A stretch of DNA of 64,000 bases. Origin: Neorhizobium lilium (GTDB lineage: Bacteria > Pseudomonadota > Alphaproteobacteria > Rhizobiales > Rhizobiaceae). The position numbers and the translations under genes were made by a program. Of this stretch, positions 1 to 7,875 are shown piece by piece. The stretch spans positions 310,001 to 374,000 of the forward strand of contig NZ_SBIP01000001.1 of assembly GCF_004053875.1 (NCBI RefSeq), given 5' to 3'. The notes below the pieces were generated by a model that was not told the origin of the DNA, did not search any database, and was given only the letters and a program-made list of their open reading frames with translations. Position 1 is the stretch's first letter. Every line of letters starts with the position of its first letter.

Positions 1-1
1 C

Positions 2-316
2 GCACAGCCGCTCCCGCTCACGCGCATCAACCTGGTCGGTCCCGACACCCTTACCGGGACTGACATTGCCGCCATTTGGTCGGACGTGCTCGCTCGCCAA
101 ATCAACTATGGCGGTGGCGATACTGCAGCCTTCGAGCAGAACCTCAGGCAATTCATGCCGACCTGGATGGCTTACGACATGCGCATGATGGGCGAGCGAT
201 TTTTGACCGATGGCATGCTGCCCGAGGGAGGCGATGTCGAGCGCCTGACCACGCTTCTCGGCCGTCCGCTGCGCTCCTATCGCGACTTCGCCTCGCAAAC
301 CGTGGCCGCTGCCTGA
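2..316 (+). CDS. NmrA-like NAD(P)-binding protein, C-terminal part (cut by window start)
   Basis: The reading frame is open from the left edge and ends in TGA at 314-316, so about 104 C-terminal residues are visible. The segment lacks the N-terminal dinucleotide fold. Its character (VGPDTLTGTDIAAIWSDVL, then RQINYGGGD, FMPTWMAYDM and a GRPLRSYRDF ending) is that of the substrate-side half of NmrA/YwnB-like atypical short-chain dehydrogenases. Such proteins bind NAD(P) and often act as redox sensors or quinone reductases. It ends 34 bp before the DUF1857 gene on the same strand, so the two are probably co-transcribed. The family call rests on the C-terminal pattern only. Confidence 0.6.
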   Translation, partial: AQPLPLTRINLVGPDTLTGTDIAAIWSDVLARQINYGGGDTAAFEQNLRQFMPTWMAYDMRMMGERFLTDGMLPEGGDVERLTTLLGRPLRSYRDFASQTVAAA

Positions 317-350
317 GGCGCTGACACAATTTCAAACAAGGACCATCATT

Positions 351-824
351 ATGATCTATTCGACCGCAACAGTCCCGGTGAATCCGGACGGCGAAACAAA
401 ACTCACCCGGGAGCAGGTCTGGAAGGGCCTGGAGCTGAAGGCGCGCGACGCGCGCCTGTTTCTCCCATCCGGCCTTTGCACGCGCTGCGACGTCGTCGAG
501 GAAAGCACGACCCACTTCGTGCGCGAAGCAACCATTGCTGGCTCCGACATCAGGGAAATCATCACCCTTGAGCCGCAGAGCAAGGTCACCTTCTTCCAGG
601 CCACCGGCCCACGCGAGGGGGCCATCATCAACGAGTTGTTCGAGGACGAAGCTGGCACGCTGCAGCTAAAGTTCTACTGCTATCTGGGCTTGCGCGGCAA
701 GCAGCCGAATGGCCCGGAAGAACAGGCAGAACAGGCCCAGTTCGACGGCGACAAGGGCTACAAATCGGCCCTCCTGTCGACCCTGGAGCGGACCCGCGAA
801 CTGCTCGCCGAGGGCCGGCTCTGA
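351..824 (+). CDS. DUF1857 / AtaL-like SRPBCC-fold protein
   Basis: This is a 157-residue soluble protein with no signal peptide or membrane segment. The pattern of an early LTREQVWKGLELKARDA helix, then FLPSG and a FFQATGPREGAIINELFED strand region, matches the DUF1857 (AtaL-like) branch of the SRPBCC/START hydrophobic-pocket fold. Members of this family are uncharacterised and presumably bind a small hydrophobic ligand. A ribosome site (aaggac) precedes the ATG at a normal distance. It follows the NmrA-like gene closely, so a shared redox or small-molecule role is plausible but is inference. A perfect 9-bp hairpin follows the stop. Confidence 0.75.
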   Translation: MIYSTATVPVNPDGETKLTREQVWKGLELKARDARLFLPSGLCTRCDVVEESTTHFVREATIAGSDIREIITLEPQSKVTFFQATGPREGAIINELFEDEAGTLQLKFYCYLGLRGKQPNGPEEQAEQAQFDGDKGYKSALLSTLERTRELLAEGRL

Positions 825-840
825 CTTCTGTGGCGAACAG

Positions 841-868
841 GCGACTGCCTTCCATTCGAGGCAGTCGC
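841..868 (+). terminator. Hairpin after the DUF1857 gene, terminator candidate
   Basis: A perfect 9-bp inverted repeat, GCGACTGCC (841-849) and GGCAGTCGC (860-868), with a 10-nt loop lies 17 bp after the stop codon. No T-run follows, so it may be a weak or factor-assisted terminator, or an mRNA 3' end stabiliser. Confidence 0.5.
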
Positions 869-1173
869 GCTGGCCAATCGCTAAGACTGTCGTCACGACA
901 GCGGCTGCTCAAGGTCGCGCCACACTCGCTTCATGGCTGGTCGCAACGTCAATTTTGAAAGCCGACATCCTCGGCCCGCTGCTCTGCCTGAAAACGAACA
1001 TTGAGGACGGCCGCAACCCTGGCCCGGGAAGCGGCGTCGCACTCGCAGCTGCGTATCGTCAGAACACGCGAGGAATGACATCCGTTCGCCTCTCCAGTCC
1101 ATTATCCTGTGCTTAAGCGAACCGGCAATGTGGATGACAATGCGCTTAAGCATCAGGTAGGCCCCATACCCTC
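869..1173. other. Non-coding stretch before the RND remnant
   Basis: No reading frame here shows recognisable protein features on either strand. The stretch carries one strong inverted repeat at 1110-1152, described separately. It probably contains the former promoter region, or a deletion junction, of the efflux pump whose 3' end survives downstream. Confidence 0.5.
1110..1152. promoter_or_regulatory. Paired GCTTAAGC palindromes, operator or hairpin candidate
   Basis: TGCTTAAGCG (1110-1119) and CGCTTAAGCA (1143-1152) are perfect inverted copies. Each contains the self-palindromic 8-mer GCTTAAGC. The centres are 33 bp apart, about three helical turns, which is the geometry of a double operator bound by dimers on one DNA face. 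It sits about 20 bp before the surviving RND pump fragment. It could be the operator of the lost pump operon or the end of a lost mobile element; I cannot distinguish these. Confidence 0.4.
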
Positions 1174-1424
1174 TGCATCGTGCCGCCGGTCATCGCGAGG
1201 GTGCGAGCTCCGAGACGCAGAATGCCACTGGCACCGGGCTTTTCGGGGGAATGATCTCCGCCACCCTGTTTGCGATGCTGTTCGTTCCGGTCTTTTATGC
1301 GATCGTGATTGACGATCCCAAGTCCAAGGCAAAAGCGTTGAAGCAATCGCGTGCTAGTAGCCAATCGATCGGCACAGCGCCAATCGATATAAAATTTTTA
1401 CCACCTCTGCGTACGAAGACATGA
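1174..1424 (+). pseudogene. C-terminal remnant of an RND efflux transporter (AcrB/MexB type)
   Basis: Translated fragments read IVPPVIA in one frame, then after a frame shift near 1198-1200 they read GASSETQ, ATGTGLFGG and MISATLFAMLFVPVFY. This is the conserved motif and last membrane helix of RND inner-membrane pumps, which export drugs with an adaptor and an outer-membrane channel. About 1000 upstream codons are missing and the remaining frame is shifted, so it is a dead end piece. Its frame runs to TGA at 1422-1424, overlapping the first possible start codon of the histidine kinase gene. Confidence 0.75.
1361..1388. repeat. 9-bp direct repeat upstream of the histidine kinase
   Basis: CCAATCGAT occurs at 1361-1369 and again at 1380-1388, a spacing of 19 bp, and is followed by an AT-rich run (ATATAAAATTTTT). 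The position, 70-100 bp before the likely start at 1460, suits activator binding sites next to a promoter. The role is inferred from position only. Confidence 0.3.
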
Positions 1425-1459
1425 TCGACTGTCGTAATTTAATGAAGAAAGAGTCTCGT

Positions 1460-3109
1460 ATGACGAAGTCGGCACGTGCTGGGCAGGTGGAAGAGGATTA
1501 TGATACGGAGAAGGCACAGGCGCTTGTCCGCATCATAATTGTCGCGGCCGCGATTATTTACGTGGTGCCAATGACAATACTTGGCGCAGCGCGAATTGAA
1601 TTGCGAGAGCCCGTTCTGTTCATCTGCGGCTATTTCTTCCCGTTTTCGCTCGCTGCGTATTGGTGGATAATCAAGCGTCCCGGGGTAAACCGGCTGCGCC
1701 GCACTATAACGATCACACACGACCTTGGGGCGTTGACGTACACAATTGCACTCGGCGGTCCGGCCCTCCTGCCGCTCTTTGCCATCATATTGTGGGTGAC
1801 GGTCGGAAACGGCCTTCGCTTTGGGCCTGCTTACCTGAAAGCATCTACCGCGACGTCGTTAGCCGGCATCGCCGCGATTACCTATTTCAATCCTTATTGG
1901 CGCGCAAACCCATTCATGGTCCTCACATTCGCGGCGACGACCCTCTTGGTACCCGCCTATATCTACGTGTTGCTGGGCCGGCTTCGTAAAGCCTACGAGG
2001 CGGCGCAGGAGGCGAGCTTGTCGAAGTCTCGGTTCCTCGCACAAGCGAGCCATGATCTACGCCAGCCGATCCATGCCATCAGCCTGTTCACTGCCTGCCT
2101 GCGTGATGCCAACTTGCAGCCCAAGGAACTGCAGATGGTTGAAAACATCGACCGGTCGCTGCAGAGCGTGTCGCGACTATTCAAATCGCTGCTGGATATT
2201 TCGACGCTCGACAGCGGTAGAGTCACGCCGAAGTACGAGAAGATCGCGATCGCGGAAGTGATTGAGGATGTGCTGCGCCAGAACTACGAAACCGCCCAGC
2301 TGAGCGGCGTTGAATTGCGCGTCGTAACCTGTAGCGCTATCGTTGAGGTAGACCGGGCTCTGTTTACTACGATGCTGCAAAACATCGTCAATAACGCCAT
2401 CAAGTATGCCGCCGGCCGTATCATCCTCGTCGGCTGCCGGCGCCGCTTTGGGCGCCTTGCTGTCCAAGTCTACGATCAAGGCCCCGGTATTCCCGTCGAG
2501 CACCAAACGAAGGTATTCGAGGAGTTCTACCAGGTTCGCGAACGTGGTGACAAAGACGTTGAGGGCGTGGGTCTCGGCCTGCCAATCGTTCGGCGGCTGG
2601 GGCGCTTGCTCGATATTGAGGTGGATATGCGTTCGGTGCCAGGCAAAGGAACCTGCATGACGCTGGGGAACTTGCCGATCGTACGCAAGCAGGCCCGCTC
2701 CGAAATGAAAACGCTTGCAGGGCAGTCAACGACAGTCAGCGGGCTGCGGGTGCTTCTGGTGGAAGACGACGAGGCCGTGTTAGCCGCAACTGCCAGCCTG
2801 CTGCGCAAGTGGGGATGCGAGGTGCAGGCCGAACTGGCCATACCCGAAGAACTGGAGGAGTGCGATTTATTGATAACCGACTTCGATCTGGGCGGCGGCA
2901 TCACCGGGACGGACTGCATTCGATCTATCCGCGAGCGGAGTGGCAAGGACGTCCCAGTTGTGGTTATGAGCGGCCATGATGAAGCGCGCGTCAGAGAAGA
3001 CTTAGGCTCGGCAGACATCCCTATCCTGTCGAAGCCGGTCAGGCCGGCCGAGCTTCGATCGATCATCGTGGTCAAAGCGCTGGAAGCTCGCAAGATAATG
3101 GTAAACTGA
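1460..3109 (+). CDS. Hybrid sensor histidine kinase / response regulator
   Basis: A membrane-anchored hybrid kinase of about 549 residues. The N-terminal 180 residues contain about six hydrophobic helices with no recognisable extracytoplasmic sensor. A HisKA domain follows with the H-box SHDLRQPIHAIS (His codon at 2051). The ATPase domain shows N-box NNAIKYAA, GPGIP and GVGLGLPIV. A C-terminal receiver begins LRVLLVEDDEAV, with the likely phospho-accepting Asp in LLITDFDLG (codon at 2879). The start at 1460 is chosen because AGAAAGAG precedes it; ATGs at 1421 and 1442 are in frame but have no ribosome site. The LuxR-type regulator 545 bp downstream is the probable partner, and the autotransporter genes beyond it are the likely targets. 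That link is inferred from order only. Confidence 0.85.
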   Translation: MTKSARAGQVEEDYDTEKAQALVRIIIVAAAIIYVVPMTILGAARIELREPVLFICGYFFPFSLAAYWWIIKRPGVNRLRRTITITHDLGALTYTIALGGPALLPLFAIILWVTVGNGLRFGPAYLKASTATSLAGIAAITYFNPYWRANPFMVLTFAATTLLVPAYIYVLLGRLRKAYEAAQEASLSKSRFLAQASHDLRQPIHAISLFTACLRDANLQPKELQMVENIDRSLQSVSRLFKSLLDISTLDSGRVTPKYEKIAIAEVIEDVLRQNYETAQLSGVELRVVTCSAIVEVDRALFTTMLQNIVNNAIKYAAGRIILVGCRRRFGRLAVQVYDQGPGIPVEHQTKVFEEFYQVRERGDKDVEGVGLGLPIVRRLGRLLDIEVDMRSVPGKGTCMTLGNLPIVRKQARSEMKTLAGQSTTVSGLRVLLVEDDEAVLAATASLLRKWGCEVQAELAIPEELEECDLLITDFDLGGGITGTDCIRSIRERSGKDVPVVVMSGHDEARVREDLGSADIPILSKPVRPAELRSIIVVKALEARKIMVN

Positions 3110-3654
3110 GATTATCCGTGATCGGTGGGTCTGTTTTGATCACGCAGCGCAGCAAACCAGCCAGCCAGACGGCCCGATTAGCGCAGCTTCCCTGTGGCCG
3201 TAGCAGCGCCTGCCGCGAAAGCGCCGATAGTACATGTGAGCTAGTTCCTCTTATCGGCGCCAAGGGATACACGAACCTAGAACCATTCATGGGGTATCTG
3301 CTCGGATTTAAATTCGGAAAATATTGAGACGTTCAGTTCGATCGCCGGCATGTCGTTGTCTGCGTAAACGCTAATGCTGACGCCAATCTGACCGGACTAA
3401 TCTCAAAAATGCCAGCCAGTATTTGCGTGCCTGGCAAGACGCCCGAGGAAGAAGTGCGTCACGCTCAAATAAGCCGTCGCCGAACATGTCGGAAGTTTGC
3501 CTTGAAAAAACAGGCGTAGTCAGGAAGTGGATTATGCAATGAACTGGCACTTGTTGAACAAATAACTTAATGACGTCAAGGCTGTAAGGCTGCCACATTG
3601 GTGGCGCTGCAGGCCGGCGACAATTGCGCAATATGATATTTAGCTTTACCGGAT
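3110..3654. other. 545-bp intergenic region between kinase and response regulator genes
   Basis: I see no supported gene here on either strand. Two inverted repeats stand out. CGTGATC/GATCACG lies at 3117-3144, just after the kinase stop. GCGCCGATA/TATCGGCGC lies at 3221-3260. A region this long between a kinase and its likely response regulator suggests that they are transcribed separately. Confidence 0.5.
3221..3260. repeat. Perfect 9-bp inverted repeat with 22-bp spacer
   Basis: GCGCCGATA (3221-3229) pairs with TATCGGCGC (3252-3260). The loop is long for a terminator and no T-run follows, so it may equally be a dyad protein-binding site. It lies 112 bp after the kinase stop. Confidence 0.35.
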
Positions 3655-4320
3655 ATGGCGCCCGAAAGGACAAATTCCTTGGGAACTGAGTGCATTATTA
3701 TTGCAGACGATCACCCCGTATTTCGCGACGGCCTGTGCTCCCTGATTGAACGCCTTGTACCGGACGCTACTGTATTGGGTGTGGATTCCTACGAGGCAGC
3801 AGTGACGTTAGCGCGGGCAGAGCCCAAGCAACCCAGCATGTTCATACTCGATCTGTTTTTCTCGCGCACGAATATTCGCGAGGAACTTGAAGCTCTCAGG
3901 TATGAGTTCGATCGTTCCGCGATCGTCGTCGTTACTATGGCAGAGGATCGCGCAACGGTGCAGACGATCCTTGCCTATGGCATCAACGGGTTTATCAACA
4001 AGTCCGTCTCGCCGCAGGAGTTGACCGACGCGCTCCTAGCGGTGCGCCAGGGAGAAGTGGTCGTCCGCCTGCCCGCCAATGATTACGCCGGCAATGGCAA
4101 AGTGATTCAACTAAGCGAGCGTCAGGCCGAAGTCCTGAATCTCGTCGCGGCCGGAAAGACGAATAAAGAAATTGCTGCGGCTCTGTCTATATCGCCGTTC
4201 ACCGTCCGCATCCATGTCTCGGCAATGATGCGGGCACTTGGTGTTTCTTCGCGTGCCGCAGCTGTGACCAAAGGCATTAGTGAGGGCTTGGTCAATGTTG
4301 ACCTTGGGCAGCTAGAATAG
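3655..4320 (+). CDS. LuxR/NarL-family response regulator
   Basis: A 221-residue two-domain regulator. The receiver starts CIIIADDHPVFRDGL, with acidic pocket DD and the phospho-accepting Asp in FILDLFF (residue 66). The switch Thr is in VVVTMAEDR and the conserved Lys in FINKSVSP. A LuxR-type helix-turn-helix follows near residues 158-215 (LSERQAEVLNLVAAGKTNKEIA). Phosphorylation by the upstream hybrid kinase would make it bind DNA. The ATG at 3655 has only a weak ribosome site. An in-frame TTG at 3679 with AAAGGA 8 bp before it is an alternative start that would leave the receiver intact. Confidence 0.88.
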   Translation: MAPERTNSLGTECIIIADDHPVFRDGLCSLIERLVPDATVLGVDSYEAAVTLARAEPKQPSMFILDLFFSRTNIREELEALRYEFDRSAIVVVTMAEDRATVQTILAYGINGFINKSVSPQELTDALLAVRQGEVVVRLPANDYAGNGKVIQLSERQAEVLNLVAAGKTNKEIAAALSISPFTVRIHVSAMMRALGVSSRAAAVTKGISEGLVNVDLGQLE

Positions 4321-4387
4321 GCGCTGTCCGAGTATCTACACCTAACGCAGGGTATGCCTATGGCACCCGGAGCAGGCTAGTGCATGC

Positions 4388-4403
4388 GGCGCTCAATAGC
4401 GCC
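4388..4403 (+). terminator. Hairpin with T-run after the response regulator gene
   Basis: GGCGCT (4388-4393), loop CAAT, and AGCGCC (4398-4403) form a perfect 6-bp stem followed about 10 nt later by TTTTT. It lies about 70 bp after the stop at 4320 and probably ends that transcript. Confidence 0.5.
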
Positions 4404-4515
4404 CTCATCCCTTTTTAGCTCGCATCCGCTCCGCTTGTACCCGACATCTATCCTCACCCCAAGGCGGGTCACAGCCGGACGCAATTTACAATTCAGCAGA
4501 ATATTAGACGATCCT

Positions 4516-4540
4516 CATAACAATTCCCGTTGTAGTTATG
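4516..4540. promoter_or_regulatory. Inverted repeat upstream of the autotransporter gene, operator candidate
   Basis: CATAAC (4516-4521) and GTTATG (4535-4540) are inverted copies with a 13-bp spacer, in an AT-rich stretch before the autotransporter gene. NarL/LuxR-type regulators commonly bind short inverted heptamer-like sites, so this is a candidate target for the adjacent response regulator. The evidence is position and symmetry only. Confidence 0.3.
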
Positions 4541-4701
4541 CGGCAAACGCAATGCGCGCATAGCACACCTGCACTAATGGCCTCGTTATGGCATATGTGC
4601 TTAATGCGACATGGAAAATGCCAAAACGCAAAAAGGGCGGTATCGTTATTTATTATAACTGTATTGCCCTTGCAACTGTTAATGCAATACGGGGCTATAC
4701 A

Positions 4702-7700
4702 ATGATCAAGAATTCCAGCGATAAGCTTAAGATTTCAAGTTCAAAAAATCCAACTTTAACATATGATTTTTTCTCAAGATTGTCTAAGTCGCTGGTATTT
4801 CGGTCTATCACTGTAACGGCAGTTGTTTCATGTGGCGATGTCAGCTTAGCTCAGGACGTAGTGTTAGATAGCGGGCAAACAACATGGACAAACGATACGC
4901 TTATCAATGACGATCTTTATGTCGGCTACAGCAACAAGGACGTTGGGCTGACCATTGCCGATGGCGCCAAAGTGTATAGCACAAACGGCTACTTAGGCTA
5001 TAGGAATGGCAGCTCGGGGACGGTCACTGTTACTGGCCCAGGTTCTTCCTGGATCATTCCGCGAGCCAATTATGTGCTTGCCAATAATATTTATATTAGT
5101 CGCGACGGAGCGCTCAATATTGAGAATGGCGGTTCTGTCGACTCAAAATATTTCACCTTCAGCGGCGCGACGTCTTTGAAGGTCACTGGAAATGGGTCCA
5201 CGCTTACAGGTGATGATGTTTCTGGTCCGGTCAACGTTACCATCGACAATGGCGGTACGGTTAAAACAGTAGACGCAACACTCGACGCTGTTGCGTTTGG
5301 CTCAAATGACAGCATTTCTACCCTTGTCATCCGCGGTGCCGGTTCGAAGTGGACAAGCACCGGCACCTTTACAGTCGGATCCAACGCGAGCATCGAAGAT
5401 GGCGGAGCTATTGTAGCGCAGGATGCGGAAATCGGCATCAGCGGGAGCTTTCAAAATTTTGTCGTTACGGGTTCCAATTCCCGTATGGATGTCAATGGCA
5501 CATTGACGATTGGCGGTAGCGCTTCCAACGCAAATGTGTCTGTTGCCGATGGCGCAAATCTGAATGTGCAAAATGGCATCATCATGGAGTCCGGCGGTAA
5601 TCTGACCATTGGTGGAAAAATTGATAGCTGGAATTTAAATCACGTTCCCACCGGTCAGGCTCCGGCAGCGGCCGGCACTGTCAATTCCAGCGCGGTGATT
5701 TCTTTTGGGAAATCGGAAGGCGCATATCTGAATTTCAACCATACGCAGTCTGGATATGTATTTGGCGCCACTTTGACCGGCGACGGCAATATCAAGTCGA
5801 TGTCGGGCGAGACGATTCTAACAGGCGACCTGAGCAAGTTTGACGCTACCGACAATCTTGGCGGAATCATTGTTGATGGTGGCAGTACACTTGTCTTGGC
5901 CAGCAATTTAGGCACGGGCGTTACAAATTACGACAATGTCTTCGCATGGGAGACAAATATTCAGGTCCAGAACGGCACCTTTAACGTCAAGGCGGACACA
6001 GGCGCTATCCGGAAGAACTTCCTTGGAAGCGAATATTTTTCGTCAAACATTGACGTTTGGGGAGATCGTAATGTTGGCAACGCGTTCGGACGGCTGATCG
6101 GATCTGGAGCGGTCGGCGACGTCACGCTTGAAAAGGGCGCGCTGATTTCACCCGGAAACTCTGACAATGCTATTGGCACGTTCACGGTCAACGGGGACCT
6201 TATTTTAGGAGAAGGCTCCGCTTATGATGTCGATATCGCCGGAAGCGGCGCCAGCGACAAAATCATCGTAAAAACCTTGAAGACAAGGACCGGGACCGAT
6301 GCCCAGAACAATCCCACTTATGTCGATGCCGCTGGCAGAACTTTCATAGATAATAACGTGTCCGTACAGGTCACGGCTCTCGATGCTGCGACCAGCTACC
6401 AGAACGGCCAGACCTATACGATCCTGTCATCGGCGGGTGGGATCCAGGGGCAATTCGCTCAAGCGATTTCGAAGTCGGCCTTTCTGGATGTCGCATTGGC
6501 CCAAACGTCGAATCAAGTTGATCTGACAATCGCAGTCAAGGATACAGGCACGCCCAACCCTGGAACCCCCAATCCGGGCAATCCTGATCCAGGCACCCCC
6601 AATCCCGGCAACCCCGATCCAGGCACCCCGAACCCGGGCAACCCTGATCCGGGCACGCCGAATCCAGGCAACCCAGATCCTGGAACACCCAATCCCGGCA
6701 ACCCTGATCCGGGCACACCATCGACGGGGCTCTTCGATTCGGTCGCCGTCACCAAGAACCAACGAAATGTTGCCCGGGCTTTGAATACATTGGAGCAAAG
6801 CGGCCAATCGCTTGCCCTCTATAACAGCCTGCTGCCTTTGAGTGCAGAAGAAGCACGTCATGCGTTCGAGTCGCTTTCAGGCGAAGTGCATGCCTCTGCG
6901 ATGAACGCATTGATGACAAGCAGCACGCTTGTGCGTGATGCGGTCAACGACCGGATTCGCGCATCGTTCGACACTGTCGGCGCGCGCCCGGTTTCTGTCC
7001 TGGCCTATGCGGAGGGTGACGAAAGATTCGGCACCAAAGGCGATGACATCCCACTGTACACGGCCTGGGGACAAGGCTTTGGCCGATGGAACGACATCGA
7101 TGGCAATGACAACACTGCCGACTTGAATTCATCGACCGGTGGTTTCGTTGGAGGCTTCGATGTTCCCGTCTCCGCGGACTGGAGGCTGGGTATCCTCGGG
7201 GGCTACAGCCGATCCAGCTTCGATTCGAACGATCGCTCATCCTCGGGCAATAGCGATAACTATCATCTCGGCATGTATGCTGGCGCACAGTACGGTGAGT
7301 TGTCCTTCCGGTCGGGCTTGACCTACACTTGGCATCAGGTATCGACCAGCAGGTCGGTTGCGTTCCCTGGCTTTACGGACCAACTCAAGGCGGACTACGA
7401 CGCTCAAAGCTTCCAGGCTTTTGGCGAACTCGGCTACCGTATCGATGTCAGTTCAATTGCTTTCGAGCCGTTTGCCAACCTCACGCACGTCAACATCCAG
7501 AGAGACGGCTTCAATGAGCGAGGTGGCATCGCGGCCCTGACGAGCTCAAGCGAAAGCCTGGACACGACGTTGACCACACTCGGCCTTCGTGCGTCCTCCG
7601 ATTTCATGTTGGGCGGCTACATTGCACGGGCCCGAGGAATGCTCGGTTGGCAGCATGCCTTTGGCGACACCGACCCGTCCGCTCGATTGGGATTTGCCGG

Positions 7701-7875
7701 CAGCGAGAGCTATGTCGTTTCCGGCACTTCGCTAACAAAGGATGCGGCTGTTGTTGAGCTCGGGCTTGATGTTGCGATTAGCGATACAGCCACAATCGGG
7801 ATTGGTTATTCCGGCGAATTTGGCAACAACGAAACCGCAAATAGCGTCAACGCAAAGCTGGACGTCCGTTTCTGA
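4702..7875 (+). CDS. Type Va autotransporter with T5SS/PEP-CTERM-associated repeats
   Basis: A surface protein of about 1057 residues. After a long signal region, cleavage is likely at SLA/QD (about nt 4855). The passenger is beta-helical, with repeated blocks such as LYVGYSNKDVGLTIADGA, GYLGYRNGSSGTVTVTG and GSKWTSTGTFTVG. These resemble the T5SS/PEP-CTERM-associated repeat. A Pro/Gly linker of 10-residue repeats (6547-6720) leads to an autotransporter beta-barrel from about 7050, ending in a terminal Phe (LDVRF) as expected for outer-membrane assembly. The start at 4702 is favoured by GGGGC before it; an in-frame ATG at 4588 would add 38 residues. The first 60 codons are notably AT-rich compared with neighbours. 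The next gene overlaps the stop by one base. Confidence 0.85.
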   Translation: MIKNSSDKLKISSSKNPTLTYDFFSRLSKSLVFRSITVTAVVSCGDVSLAQDVVLDSGQTTWTNDTLINDDLYVGYSNKDVGLTIADGAKVYSTNGYLGYRNGSSGTVTVTGPGSSWIIPRANYVLANNIYISRDGALNIENGGSVDSKYFTFSGATSLKVTGNGSTLTGDDVSGPVNVTIDNGGTVKTVDATLDAVAFGSNDSISTLVIRGAGSKWTSTGTFTVGSNASIEDGGAIVAQDAEIGISGSFQNFVVTGSNSRMDVNGTLTIGGSASNANVSVADGANLNVQNGIIMESGGNLTIGGKIDSWNLNHVPTGQAPAAAGTVNSSAVISFGKSEGAYLNFNHTQSGYVFGATLTGDGNIKSMSGETILTGDLSKFDATDNLGGIIVDGGSTLVLASNLGTGVTNYDNVFAWETNIQVQNGTFNVKADTGAIRKNFLGSEYFSSNIDVWGDRNVGNAFGRLIGSGAVGDVTLEKGALISPGNSDNAIGTFTVNGDLILGEGSAYDVDIAGSGASDKIIVKTLKTRTGTDAQNNPTYVDAAGRTFIDNNVSVQVTALDAATSYQNGQTYTILSSAGGIQGQFAQAISKSAFLDVALAQTSNQVDLTIAVKDTGTPNPGTPNPGNPDPGTPNPGNPDPGTPNPGNPDPGTPNPGNPDPGTPNPGNPDPGTPSTGLFDSVAVTKNQRNVARALNTLEQSGQSLALYNSLLPLSAEEARHAFESLSGEVHASAMNALMTSSTLVRDAVNDRIRASFDTVGARPVSVLAYAEGDERFGTKGDDIPLYTAWGQGFGRWNDIDGNDNTADLNSSTGGFVGGFDVPVSADWRLGILGGYSRSSFDSNDRSSSGNSDNYHLGMYAGAQYGELSFRSGLTYTWHQVSTSRSVAFPGFTDQLKADYDAQSFQAFGELGYRIDVSSIAFEPFANLTHVNIQRDGFNERGGIAALTSSSESLDTTLTTLGLRASSDFMLGGYIARARGMLGWQHAFGDTDPSARLGFAGSESYVVSGTSLTKDAAVVELGLDVAISDTATIGIGYSGEFGNNETANSVNAKLDVRF
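6547..6720 (+). repeat. Tandem 30-bp repeat coding the autotransporter linker
   Basis: Five consecutive copies of a 30-bp unit encode GTPNPGNPDP, flanked by the partial units GTPNP and GTP. The copies differ at synonymous third positions, so the peptide is conserved more than the DNA. A 30-bp unit keeps the frame when copies are gained or lost, so linker length can vary between strains without breaking the protein. Confidence 0.9.

Noticed and set aside
6547-6720. Possible CRISPR array (regular 30-bp repeats)
   Set aside because: Units are contiguous without unique spacers and encode a regular peptide in the autotransporter frame.
6427-6861. 144-codon repetitive frame on the minus strand
   Set aside because: It mirrors the Pro/Gly repeat of the autotransporter linker; the repeated peptide simply reflects the DNA repeat.
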